NCBI GenBank assembly: GCA_026417675.1
Contig: JAOACV010000202.1
Coordinates: forward strand, 1-5,613
From: Verrucomicrobiia bacterium
GTDB lineage: Bacteria; Verrucomicrobiota; Verrucomicrobiia; CAIQCK01
Direction of reading: 5' to 3'
Length of the DNA: 5,613 nt
Below are positions 1-5,556 of the stretch, piece by piece. The number at the start of each line of letters is the position of its first letter. The first letter of the stretch is position 1. The position numbers and the translations under genes are program-made. The notes beneath the pieces were generated by a model. That model was not told where the DNA came from. It made no database searches and was given only the letters and a program-made list of their open reading frames with translations.

Positions 1-144
1 CGCAACACGGTCACCCTTTCCGCTCTCCGCCTCCTTGCGTCGGCGGCTACAACGCGCGCGAAGTATCCGGGACAGGCTCTGTCCCAAGACCAGCCGAGCC
101 AAGGGTGCGCCAACCTCGCCAGTGCGCCGGACATGATCACTCAT
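1..144 (-). CDS. Possible 5' end of an unidentified gene, cut by window edge
   Basis: An ATG at 142-144 is preceded by a textbook AGGAG (153-157) with 8-base spacing, and the frame stays open for 48 codons to the window edge. It would start 43 bases after the amidohydrolase stop, which fits an operon position. The translation begins MSDHVRRTGEVGAPLARL and becomes very Arg/Lys-rich (RARCSRRRKEAESGKG). It shows no domain, signal peptide or membrane segment that I recognise. Its third-position GC bias is weaker than in the neighbouring genes. A second frame starting at ATG 132-134 is also open, and a perfect hairpin lies inside the region. Both facts argue for non-coding or repeat DNA that is open by chance. 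The ribosome-binding site is the only real support for coding. Confidence 0.25.
   Translation of the reverse strand, partial: MSDHVRRTGEVGAPLARLVLGQSLSRILRARCSRRRKEAESGKGDRVA
69..85. repeat. Perfect short inverted repeat, 7-bp stem with 3-base loop
   Basis: GGGACAG (69-75), loop GCT, CTGTCCC (79-85) form a perfect GC-rich hairpin on either strand. No T-run follows on the minus strand, so it is not a standard intrinsic terminator for the amidohydrolase gene about 100 bases upstream. From memory, similar GGGACAG-CTGTCCC palindromes recur between genes in verrucomicrobial and related genomes, so a REP-like element is possible. I cannot confirm this from one copy. Confidence 0.5.
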
Positions 145-187
145 CGGAGAGTCTCCTGATGCCAAAGGTATGCGGGCGGAAAGACCT

Positions 188-1249
188 TCATTCACCAGCG
201 GCTTTTTTCGATTCGACTTTCCCGAAGTAGCCCAGTTGCTTCAGCGTGTCGGCGATGTGCGGGTAGATGCGCATCGCGTTGCGGAAGTAGATTTTCTCCA
301 GCACATCCAGCGGCAGCGCCAGGCCGCGCATCTTGTGTTCGTCCTTGATGCCGCTCGGCATCTCCTTGGCCGTCTCCAGAAACTCGAAGTAGCGCTGATA
401 CTGCGGCACTTTGTCTTTGATCTTCGGGAACTTCTTGTCCAGTTCCGGCACGAACCACTTGCTGGCGAGGTCGGTGCCGAACAATATGCGGTCGGCATAT
501 TCGATCATAAACGCGCGCAGGTTGTCGCGGCCGACGGCGTGGAGGAAAATCGGCACGGTGGCGAGGTCCACGTTGAGATTCGGATACGTCTTTAGCATGT
601 AGCGCAGGTAGTCCAACTGCTCGTCGGAGTAGCAGAGCCACAGCATGTGGGCGTTGACCACCACCAGGCGCGGGTGTTTCTTGAGCACGTTCTCCCAAGC
701 GTGCTGCTGCCGCCAAAACTCCACCGGCTCGGCAAACCATTCCGTGCGCCGGCCGAACGTCCCGCAGGGGTTCGCCACGTGCGGCGACGCCGCCACCATG
801 CCGATCTGTTCCATCCTGTCGAAGGTCGGGTCGTTGGCTGGCAGGTCTATCTGCACGCCGCGGTCCCAGCCCGGATAGAACTTGAAGCCCATCACGCCGC
901 GCTTCTGCCACTCGGTGAGCTCCTGCGGCGAGAACCGCAGCCCGTCCTTGATCGTGAAGTCGCTGATGCACCATTGGATCCGCCCCTGGTAACGCTTGCG
1001 CAGCTCGTCCATGTCCGGCGGCTCGGCCCGGCCCAGACTGATGAACATTGCCAGGTCCGCGTGGAGCTGCTCCCGGATCGCTTTGCGCAGCTCCATCACC
1101 TCGTCGAGCGTTTCCCACGTGTTGCCGATGTGCGTATGCACATCAATCCGCGGCATTGTTTCCAGCGTGAACTTCGTTTCCGCCCGCGCCGCGCCGCCGA
1201 GCGCCAGCCACGCGGCGATTCCCAGCGCGCCAATCCGGTGTCGTGACAT
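188..1249 (-). CDS. Exported metal-dependent hydrolase of the amidohydrolase-2 family
   Basis: This 353-residue protein is probably a TIM-barrel hydrolase or decarboxylase of the amidohydrolase superfamily (PF04909-like), acting outside the cytoplasm. Its substrate is unknown. An N-terminal signal peptide (residues 1-23) has a basic MSRHR start, a hydrophobic core GALGIAAWLALGG and an ARA cleavage site before E24. The barrel follows. IDVHTH gives metal ligands H38 and H40, K123 lies in a GFKFYPG strand, and H157 sits in SPHV. H201 sits in VVVNAHM and the catalytic Asp D260 in ILFGTD. All expected ligands are present, so it should be active. The start at ATG 1247-1249 is chosen because AAGGAA (1258-1263) lies 8 bases upstream and the signal peptide begins there. 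A start at 1360 would add 37 unlike residues and overlap the preceding gene. It lies 67 bases after the 79-residue gene. The family also includes decarboxylases, so 'hydrolase' is the safe name only at superfamily level. Confidence 0.9.
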   Translation of the reverse strand: MSRHRIGALGIAAWLALGGAARAETKFTLETMPRIDVHTHIGNTWETLDEVMELRKAIREQLHADLAMFISLGRAEPPDMDELRKRYQGRIQWCISDFTIKDGLRFSPQELTEWQKRGVMGFKFYPGWDRGVQIDLPANDPTFDRMEQIGMVAASPHVANPCGTFGRRTEWFAEPVEFWRQQHAWENVLKKHPRLVVVNAHMLWLCYSDEQLDYLRYMLKTYPNLNVDLATVPIFLHAVGRDNLRAFMIEYADRILFGTDLASKWFVPELDKKFPKIKDKVPQYQRYFEFLETAKEMPSGIKDEHKMRGLALPLDVLEKIYFRNAMRIYPHIADTLKQLGYFGKVESKKAAGE

Positions 1250-1257
1250 GATGGTTG

Positions 1258-1263
1258 TTCCTT
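1258..1263 (-). promoter_or_regulatory. Ribosome binding site fixing the amidohydrolase start
   Basis: On the minus strand AAGGAA, within AAAAGGAAC, sits 8 bases before ATG 1247-1249. It selects this start over the longer in-frame option at 1360 and agrees with the signal peptide beginning at the same codon. Confidence 0.7.
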
Positions 1264-1316
1264 TTGCGTGCTTTAGCATCTCACAGTGATGGTGCGAGGA
1301 TACGCGGCCAGCGGCC

Positions 1317-1556
1317 TCAAAGGATGAACTCAGCCGCACACGGCGCATCGTCCTCGCCACTCGACCACGGCTGTCGCTTTGCAGACCGGAGCAGTTGTTC
1401 GCTGAGGCGATGCATTTCGGTCAGCGTCATCGGCGGCGCTTCGCGGTCGCAGCCGGACCAGTCGGGCAACTCCAAATCCGGCCGCTTCGGCTGGAAGGCC
1501 GCCGTTTCAGGCGCGGATGGCTTGGCAGATTTTTTTGTAGAGCTTGGCATCGCCAT
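1317..1556 (-). CDS. Small unknown protein overlapping the nucleotidyltransferase gene
   Basis: This 79-residue protein is not recognised. Its N-terminal third is Ser/Lys/Pro/Ala-rich and probably disordered (MPSSTKKSAKPSAPE). A Pro-rich acidic stretch (PDLELPDWSGCDREAPP) follows, then one probable amphipathic helix around residues 43-62 (MTLTEMHRLSEQLLRSAKRQ). The end is acidic and finishes with AEFIL. It has no HEPN RxxxxH motif, membrane segment or known DNA-binding fold. It starts inside the preceding nucleotidyltransferase gene with a 50-base overlap. GGAG (1561-1564) lies 4 bases before ATG 1554-1556 and 10 bases before a second in-frame ATG at 1548-1550, so the true start could be either. 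The overlap and ribosome-binding site suggest translational coupling and perhaps a partner or antidote role, which is inference. Its small size makes some doubt about coding reasonable. Confidence 0.6.
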   Translation of the reverse strand: MAMPSSTKKSAKPSAPETAAFQPKRPDLELPDWSGCDREAPPMTLTEMHRLSEQLLRSAKRQPWSSGEDDAPCAAEFIL

Positions 1557-2040
1557 ATTTCTCCACCAGTTCCCGGAACGCGGCGGAGCGCGCGTCCACG
1601 CCGTTTTTCAGGATGAGGTTGAGCAAGTCGTCCATGTCTTTCACGGCACGATGCGACTGTTTTTGTTTGAGTGCAAAGAGTTTGAGCGCCAGCAGGTGAT
1701 TCAACGAAACCACCGGCACGGTGGCCGCGTCGAGCTGCGCAGTAATGGAGTCGGCGAGCATCTTGCCGAAGGTCGCGGCGTTGACCAGCATGAGGTCCAC
1801 AGGCCAGCCGTCGCCGGCGGACGGTCTGAACTGCAAGAATGTGCCGCCATCGTGATGCAGCGCCCATCCCGACGCCGTCATGATCTCCAACCACTGGTCG
1901 CGGTCGTCCTTGCAAACCAGAATGTCCACGTCCTTCGTTGTGCGGCCGTAGCCATGCATGGCCACCGCATGGCCCCCAACGAGGAGAAACTTCAATCCGC
2001 GGGAGGCAGCAACGGAAACGAGATTCCCAACGGCATCCAT
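1507..2040 (-). CDS. MNT-type nucleotidyltransferase (Pol-beta superfamily), AbiEii/DUF6036-like
   Basis: This 177-residue protein has the minimal nucleotidyltransferase fold. LVGGHAVAMHGYGRTTKDVDILV supplies the GG signature (G22-G23) and the metal-binding pair D37 and D39. The third acidic residue is D82 in WPVDLML. A C-terminal helical part follows, with the family-typical K120 and HRAVKDMDDL (130-139). All three catalytic acids are present, so nucleotidyl transfer to a protein, RNA or small molecule is expected; the target is unknown. Relatives serve as toxins (AbiEii) or as antitoxins that AMPylate HEPN proteins. Neither an AbiEi nor a HEPN gene is visible here. ATG 2038-2040 is preferred because the fold begins a few residues later. 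An in-frame TTG at 2122-2124 would add 28 Gly/Ala-rich residues and leave only 4 bases to the upstream gene. Neither start has a clear Shine-Dalgarno site. The 3' end overlaps the 79-residue gene by 50 bases. Confidence 0.85.
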   Translation of the reverse strand: MDAVGNLVSVAASRGLKFLLVGGHAVAMHGYGRTTKDVDILVCKDDRDQWLEIMTASGWALHHDGGTFLQFRPSAGDGWPVDLMLVNAATFGKMLADSITAQLDAATVPVVSLNHLLALKLFALKQKQSHRAVKDMDDLLNLILKNGVDARSAAFRELVEKYGDAKLYKKICQAIRA

Positions 2041-2128
2041 GCGGCGCAGTTTGCCACCGCCCGCCGTTAGCGCGCCACAAGAAAAAACCGCCCGCGTCCC
2101 CGCCGGGCCGGCACCCGCCGTCAACTGC

Positions 2129-2353
2129 TCAACTCGGTTTCTTTTGCTGCAACTCGGCCACTTGCCTCCGCAGATCGTCCATCTCGCGCTGCATCCGGGA
2201 TGTCGCCAGCGCCAGAAAAACGAAACACATGGGCAGGAAACAATAGAACGCCGGCCTCCACGCCCCGGAATCCCGGCCCGTCTCCGCCGAGAGCGCGATG
2301 ACTGACAGCGCCGCGCAGAACGCCGCCGGCAACCAATGAGCGATCATTTTCAT
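2129..2353 (-). CDS. Small two-helix membrane protein with C-terminal coiled coil
   Basis: This 74-residue protein has two probable membrane helices, residues 7-23 (WLPAAFCAALSVIALSA) and 33-51 (RPAFYCFLPMCFVFLALAT). A charged heptad-like coil follows at residues 53-71 (RMQREMDDLRRQVAELQQK). The short linker between the helices (ETGRDSGAW) makes a hairpin likely, with both ends on the same side, probably the cytoplasm. No catalytic residues are visible and I do not recognise the family. It may be a scaffold or an envelope protein of unknown role. It starts at ATG 2351-2353 without a clear Shine-Dalgarno site. It lies 88 bases before the nucleotidyltransferase start and follows a 263-base spacer, so it may be the first gene of a separate transcript. 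Confidence 0.7.
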   Translation of the reverse strand: MKMIAHWLPAAFCAALSVIALSAETGRDSGAWRPAFYCFLPMCFVFLALATSRMQREMDDLRRQVAELQQKKPS

Positions 2354-2616
2354 GGCTGGATTCTAGGCCGCCCTGCGCTCCAAGACACCACCAAACTTCC
2401 GCAATCCCGCCGATGGCCCCGTTCAGGCTTGTCGCCTCCATGGCGGCGGCAAGCCGCGTTTGCGGATGCGACGCCAGCTCGCCTGCCCGCCTGCCGCGCT
2501 TTCTTCGGCCTGCCGCCCGGAACCGCCCTTTCGTCAAAAAAGGCATCGGCCGCGCCGGTTTTGGGCCCTTGGCCCGCTTCTCCGTCACGGCAGCCGCCTG
2601 TTCCCGCGCCACTCTT
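2354..2616. other. 263-base spacer without a supported gene
   Basis: This stretch separates the methyltransferase gene from the small membrane protein gene. Several GC-rich frames cross it on both strands, rich in Arg, Ala and Pro, and none has domain-like content. The main structure is a hairpin at 2426-2455. On the minus strand a run of six T (2536-2541) lies 5 bases after a weak CGGC-GCG-GCCG stem (2547-2557). That could be a poor intrinsic terminator for the methyltransferase transcript, but the stem is only 4 bp and separated from the T-run. I see no convincing promoter. Confidence 0.5.
2426..2455. repeat. Inverted repeat, 11-bp stem with 8-base loop
   Basis: GGCTTGTCGCC (2426-2436) pairs with GGCGGCAAGCC (2445-2455) with one T-G wobble. 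The loop is TCCATGGC. No T-run follows on either strand, so it is not a classical terminator. It may stabilise the 3' end of the methyltransferase mRNA, be a dispersed repeat, or be chance in GC-rich DNA. Confidence 0.45.
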
Positions 2617-5220
2617 TCAACCCTCGTTTGAGACCGGCCGTTCAGCGACCATATCCACAACTGCCGGTTGGGTGTCTTCCGAACTGAAACTCAAGAACCC
2701 TTGGTTCTCGCGAACCGCTTGCGGCGCGTAGGTTGAGGACGGTTTTTTTTTACCCAAGAGCGGCTCGATGGCGGTCTTGCTCTTGGCCTGCGCGAACGCC
2801 TGCCGGAAGACGTCGAAGAACAGTAAGCTCCAGTTCTCTTGCGCGAAATGATGGCTGAACAGCGGCGACTTCATTTTGCGCACAAAGTCGCGCTCGCGCT
2901 CCTCGGGAATGACCATCGTCTTGGGCACGCCGGCGGGCAGGTTGGAGCCGCGCTGCAGGCCGCTGGTCATGGTGGTGGTGCATTCCACCTCGAAGGCGCG
3001 CACGACCTCGTTGCCCCGCAGCCAAAGCAAATCCATTTCGAGCTCCGGCCGCAGATTGGTCACGCCATCGAGGGCCGCCGGTTTGGCCGTCACCAGATCG
3101 CGCAACCGCTGCGACTCGGCTAGGCCGCCCGCCAGTTCCCGCTGCTCGCGCTGGCCGATCCAGATGTCGTGGCCGCGCGCCCGGCCGATCTGCGCGAGCA
3201 GGGCGATCAACTCACTGTGGCTGGTCAGCCGGAGGCGAATTTCGTCGCGCAACATCCACGCCCCGCCGGTCACCTTGTGGCCATAAAGCTCGAGTGCTTC
3301 CCGAATGCTGGTGCTGTCGGATGTCAGCGAGTTCGGGAATTCCCGCGCGACCGTGTCCCAGACTTCCGTGAAGCTCACGCGGCCCTTCTCGTGCAAGCAA
3401 CGGAAAACGGTTGCCTCAACCCGCTCCGTCAGCGGCACCGCTTCCAGCCGCTCGGCGAAGGTCTTGTCGGCAAACCACCAGAGTTTGCCGGCGGCACCGC
3501 CAAGCTTCGCGTCCACCAGTTCAAACTCGCTGCCGAGGCTCTGCTCCAGCACGGTCTTGACGTCGAGGCCGGTTTGCAGCGTGCCGAACAAGCCGCGCTT
3601 GGCCAGCACCGGGTCCACTTGGTTGATGAGGATCGTGTAGGGTGTGGGCTCGGCGCGCTCGGCGATCACTTTGCGGCACGTCTCGATAACGATCCGGCGG
3701 AACCGTTCCTCGCTGATTTCCTCCATCTGTCGCGCTGGTCGCGCGCTCTTGGCAAAGCGCAGGTAGAAGTCTCCCTGCGCGCTGCCGAACGGCTGAAGCA
3801 TCGCCTTGGCCGACACTTGGCCGAGCGGCTGGTGGTGTAGATGCTCGTAATCAAAGCCGGCCTCCACGCCGACGCGCACCGTGGCGTTGCGGACCTTGAA
3901 GGTGGGATTATGGAACGTCAGGGTCAGATACCGCTCCGGGCGCAGCACGCGGTAGAAGCCCTGAAAGCTGTTGTTGAGCAGCGCGTAATAGACCTCGAAC
4001 GGTTTCTTCTGCCTCTCGTTGCGGACGATTTCGTGCGCCGCAATCCGCTCGGTGTAGCGGAAGTCCTCCTTCAGCCAAGCGTTCCAGAGGAAAGACAGCT
4101 CGCCATACTGCACCGAGGCATCGTAAGGCGGGTCGGTGAAGATATAGTCCACGCACTCGTCCGGCAACCGCTTCATCAACTCGATGCAGTCGTCGGTGAC
4201 GACCGCAATGTCCGCCTCGCCGTCGAGCACCTTGCGCCAATCGTTGGTCAGCTTCACGTCGCCCAGCAACTCGTTGGACTCGTTTTTGGCCTTGAGCAGG
4301 CCCTGATGGCCGATCGCGGCGCTTTCAAACTTGTCCCAGACGTTCGCTTCCAGGTAACGCTTCGCCGACCAATAGCTGTGCTGGTTCCACGTCGAGCTGA
4401 AAGCGGTTTGATGATTGCCCTCGCCCGGCTCAAGCGCGGGGCACATCCGTGTGCAGAGATGGATCATCGAGGTGAACGCCCCAAGGAGGAACTTCCGCAG
4501 TTGGGGACTCGCCTCGGACTCGATCGCTTCGCGAAGCATCGCTGCGGCCCGGAGATTGCGCCGCGTAAACAGCGCGTCGAGCGATTCGAAGCGCTGCTTC
4601 TCTTTGAAAGGCTCTCCGTCGGCATAGTAAAGCTGGTTGCGCGGATACCAAAGCGCGATCCGCTTGCGTTCCAGTTCGTCGAGCGCGTCCAGGTCCTTCC
4701 TGCGCGGTTTGCAGCCGGTCGCGCACCGATGGCCACACTGGGGGCAGCCCTTGTAACGCACCTCGGCCACTTCGTCGCCCTCGCGCACAAAGCAATCCGC
4801 CACCAGCGGCGCGCTGCATTTGAGGCAGTGGATGGTGTAAAGCTCCTCGATCGGTTTCTTCACGCGGTCGCGAACCCGCTCAAAGGCTTGCAAGAGCTTC
4901 AGCGTGTTCACCGGCCGCAGCGTCAGCTCGGTGATGCGGCTGGCGGCGGGATTGAGGTCGCAGACGATGGCTCGGCGTTTGTTGCGGGCCGCCTCGATGG
5001 CCACCACACCGCTGCCGGCAAAGGGATCAAAAACGATCTCGTGCTCGCGCGTGTAAGCCTTGATGTGCTCGGCGACCACGTTCCAGGTCTTGCGCGACCA
5101 ATACTTGTGCCAGACATACATGGCCGTGTGCGGCTCCGGGGGAATCTGGCGGTTGATGTGCTCGAACGCCGGGGGCCGGATCGTTCCGATCTTCACGTTG
5201 GACAGTTCGGTTTTCTTCAT
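2617..5220 (-). CDS. DNA amino-methyltransferase with zinc ribbon, winged helix and PD-(D/E)XK-like C-terminus
   Basis: This 867-residue protein probably methylates adenine N6 or cytosine N4 in DNA using S-adenosylmethionine. The N-terminus has a motif X-like HKYWSRKTW (38-46), motif I FDPFAGSG (64-71) and CDLNPAA (87-93). A four-cysteine ribbon follows: C132/C135 and C159/C162, with C166 and C170 nearby. Catalytic motif IV TDPPY is at 362-366, with RVLRPERYLTLTFHNP at 424-439 later in the core. The order motif I, insert, motif IV, with about 290 residues between, is far longer than usual. Residues 600-660 look like a winged helix. Residues 668-810 resemble a PD-(D/E)XK nuclease, with E670, D730 (ELEMDLLW) and E744/E746 (FEVECTT), followed by a low-complexity tail. 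The start at ATG 5218-5220 has GGGAAG (5225-5230) upstream and overlaps the RadC-like stop by one base (TGATG). An in-frame start at 5259 would add 13 residues. It could be a single-chain restriction-modification enzyme. Methyltransferase is near certain, nuclease only inferred. Confidence 0.92.
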   Translation of the reverse strand: MKKTELSNVKIGTIRPPAFEHINRQIPPEPHTAMYVWHKYWSRKTWNVVAEHIKAYTREHEIVFDPFAGSGVVAIEAARNKRRAIVCDLNPAASRITELTLRPVNTLKLLQAFERVRDRVKKPIEELYTIHCLKCSAPLVADCFVREGDEVAEVRYKGCPQCGHRCATGCKPRRKDLDALDELERKRIALWYPRNQLYYADGEPFKEKQRFESLDALFTRRNLRAAAMLREAIESEASPQLRKFLLGAFTSMIHLCTRMCPALEPGEGNHQTAFSSTWNQHSYWSAKRYLEANVWDKFESAAIGHQGLLKAKNESNELLGDVKLTNDWRKVLDGEADIAVVTDDCIELMKRLPDECVDYIFTDPPYDASVQYGELSFLWNAWLKEDFRYTERIAAHEIVRNERQKKPFEVYYALLNNSFQGFYRVLRPERYLTLTFHNPTFKVRNATVRVGVEAGFDYEHLHHQPLGQVSAKAMLQPFGSAQGDFYLRFAKSARPARQMEEISEERFRRIVIETCRKVIAERAEPTPYTILINQVDPVLAKRGLFGTLQTGLDVKTVLEQSLGSEFELVDAKLGGAAGKLWWFADKTFAERLEAVPLTERVEATVFRCLHEKGRVSFTEVWDTVAREFPNSLTSDSTSIREALELYGHKVTGGAWMLRDEIRLRLTSHSELIALLAQIGRARGHDIWIGQREQRELAGGLAESQRLRDLVTAKPAALDGVTNLRPELEMDLLWLRGNEVVRAFEVECTTTMTSGLQRGSNLPAGVPKTMVIPEERERDFVRKMKSPLFSHHFAQENWSLLFFDVFRQAFAQAKSKTAIEPLLGKKKPSSTYAPQAVRENQGFLSFSSEDTQPAVVDMVAERPVSNEG
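2743..2751 (-). other. Run of nine A in the coding strand, possible slippage site
   Basis: The coding strand reads GGT followed by nine A, encoding K824-K826 of the methyltransferase just after its last structured domain. Such runs can cause polymerase or ribosome slippage. Gaining one base gives a different tail of about 28 residues, and losing one base ends the protein after about 17 more. Either would replace only the 41-residue tail and leave the methyltransferase and nuclease-like parts intact. Confidence 0.35.
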
Positions 5221-5230
5221 CACACTTCCC
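5220..5230 (-). promoter_or_regulatory. Ribosome binding site and TGATG stop-start overlap
   Basis: GGGAAG (5225-5230) lies 4 bases before the methyltransferase ATG. The RadC-like TGA (5220-5222) shares its last A with that ATG. This arrangement supports translational coupling and similar output of the two proteins. Confidence 0.7.
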
Positions 5231-5495
5231 GGTCTATTTCCTTTAACACCCGCTGGCAAAACTCGAACACCGCTGCCAGGCGCACCGCGCGCACGGTCTT
5301 GATGCCGCGAATCGCAGCAATCTCCTCCAGCGGCCGACCCATAAGACTGGCGAGAGTGCCGTATTTGTCGAGCAGGGCGCGCGCTGAGTCAAGCGCGGTG
5401 TAGCCGCGGCCGCCACTGCCGAGCAGAATCGCGAGAATTTCCGAATCGGAGCAGCTTGGCGCACCAAATTCTACGAGCTTACGGCCAGGCTTCAC
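5220..5495 (-). CDS. Stand-alone RadC N-terminal domain protein (UPF0758 N-domain), no JAB domain
   Basis: This 91-residue protein matches the first domain of RadC. GRKLVEFGAPSCSDSEILAI aligns with the RadC start (REKLL..GA..LSD.ELLAI), and LAILLGSG (21-28) and LLDKYGTLASLM (41-52) follow the same pattern. A helix-hairpin-helix is seen at 60-78 (AAIRGIKTVRAVRLAAVFE). The hairpin's second glycine (usual GIG) is Lys (GIK). Full RadC is about 220 residues, with a C-terminal JAB/MPN metalloprotease-like domain that is absent here. The gene stops cleanly and overlaps the methyltransferase start by one base (TGATG), so it is not simply a frameshifted radC. The GTG start (5493-5495) fits the domain boundary. 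GGAG lies 12 bases upstream, longer than ideal, and there is no better start before the in-frame stop at 5523-5525. It probably binds DNA, or acts as a subunit of the methyltransferase; this is inference. Confidence 0.82.
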   Translation of the reverse strand: MKPGRKLVEFGAPSCSDSEILAILLGSGGRGYTALDSARALLDKYGTLASLMGRPLEEIAAIRGIKTVRAVRLAAVFEFCQRVLKEIDREV

Positions 5496-5556
5496 GCAGC
5501 CATCAAACTCCAGAGCGCGGAGTCAGGCAAGGTGAAAACACTTCAGACAACAGTCA

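Noticed and set aside
192..1118. A 308-residue minus-strand frame inside the amidohydrolase gene
   Set aside because: It is a shifted reading of the amidohydrolase, rich in Arg, Gly, Ala and Pro. The other frame has the signal peptide and all metal ligands.
1277..1291. Imperfect palindrome CATCTCACAGTGATG upstream of the amidohydrolase, operator-like
   Set aside because: Only four outer pairs plus one inner pair match, it lies in a 67-base gap, and no promoter is evident. It is within chance expectation.
1250..1360. Extension of the amidohydrolase upstream to 1360
   Set aside because: The added residues are unlike the family and would place the signal peptide internally. They also overlap the 79-residue gene, and a good ribosome-binding site supports 1249.
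2536..2557. Possible intrinsic terminator on the minus strand (stem CGGC/GCCG, then six T)
   Set aside because: The stem is only 4 bp and is separated from the T-run by 5 bases. It is too weak to call as a terminator.
2121..2660. A 179-residue minus-strand frame spanning the spacer between the methyltransferase and small membrane protein genes
   Set aside because: It overlaps two better genes in another frame, and its Arg/Gly/Ala-rich composition has no recognisable fold. It is open by GC bias.
3841..5403. A 520-residue open frame on the plus strand opposite the methyltransferase and RadC-like genes
   Set aside because: Its translation is a Val/Leu/Arg/His-rich mirror of the GC-rich opposite strand, with no domain. 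The minus-strand frames hold clear catalytic motifs.
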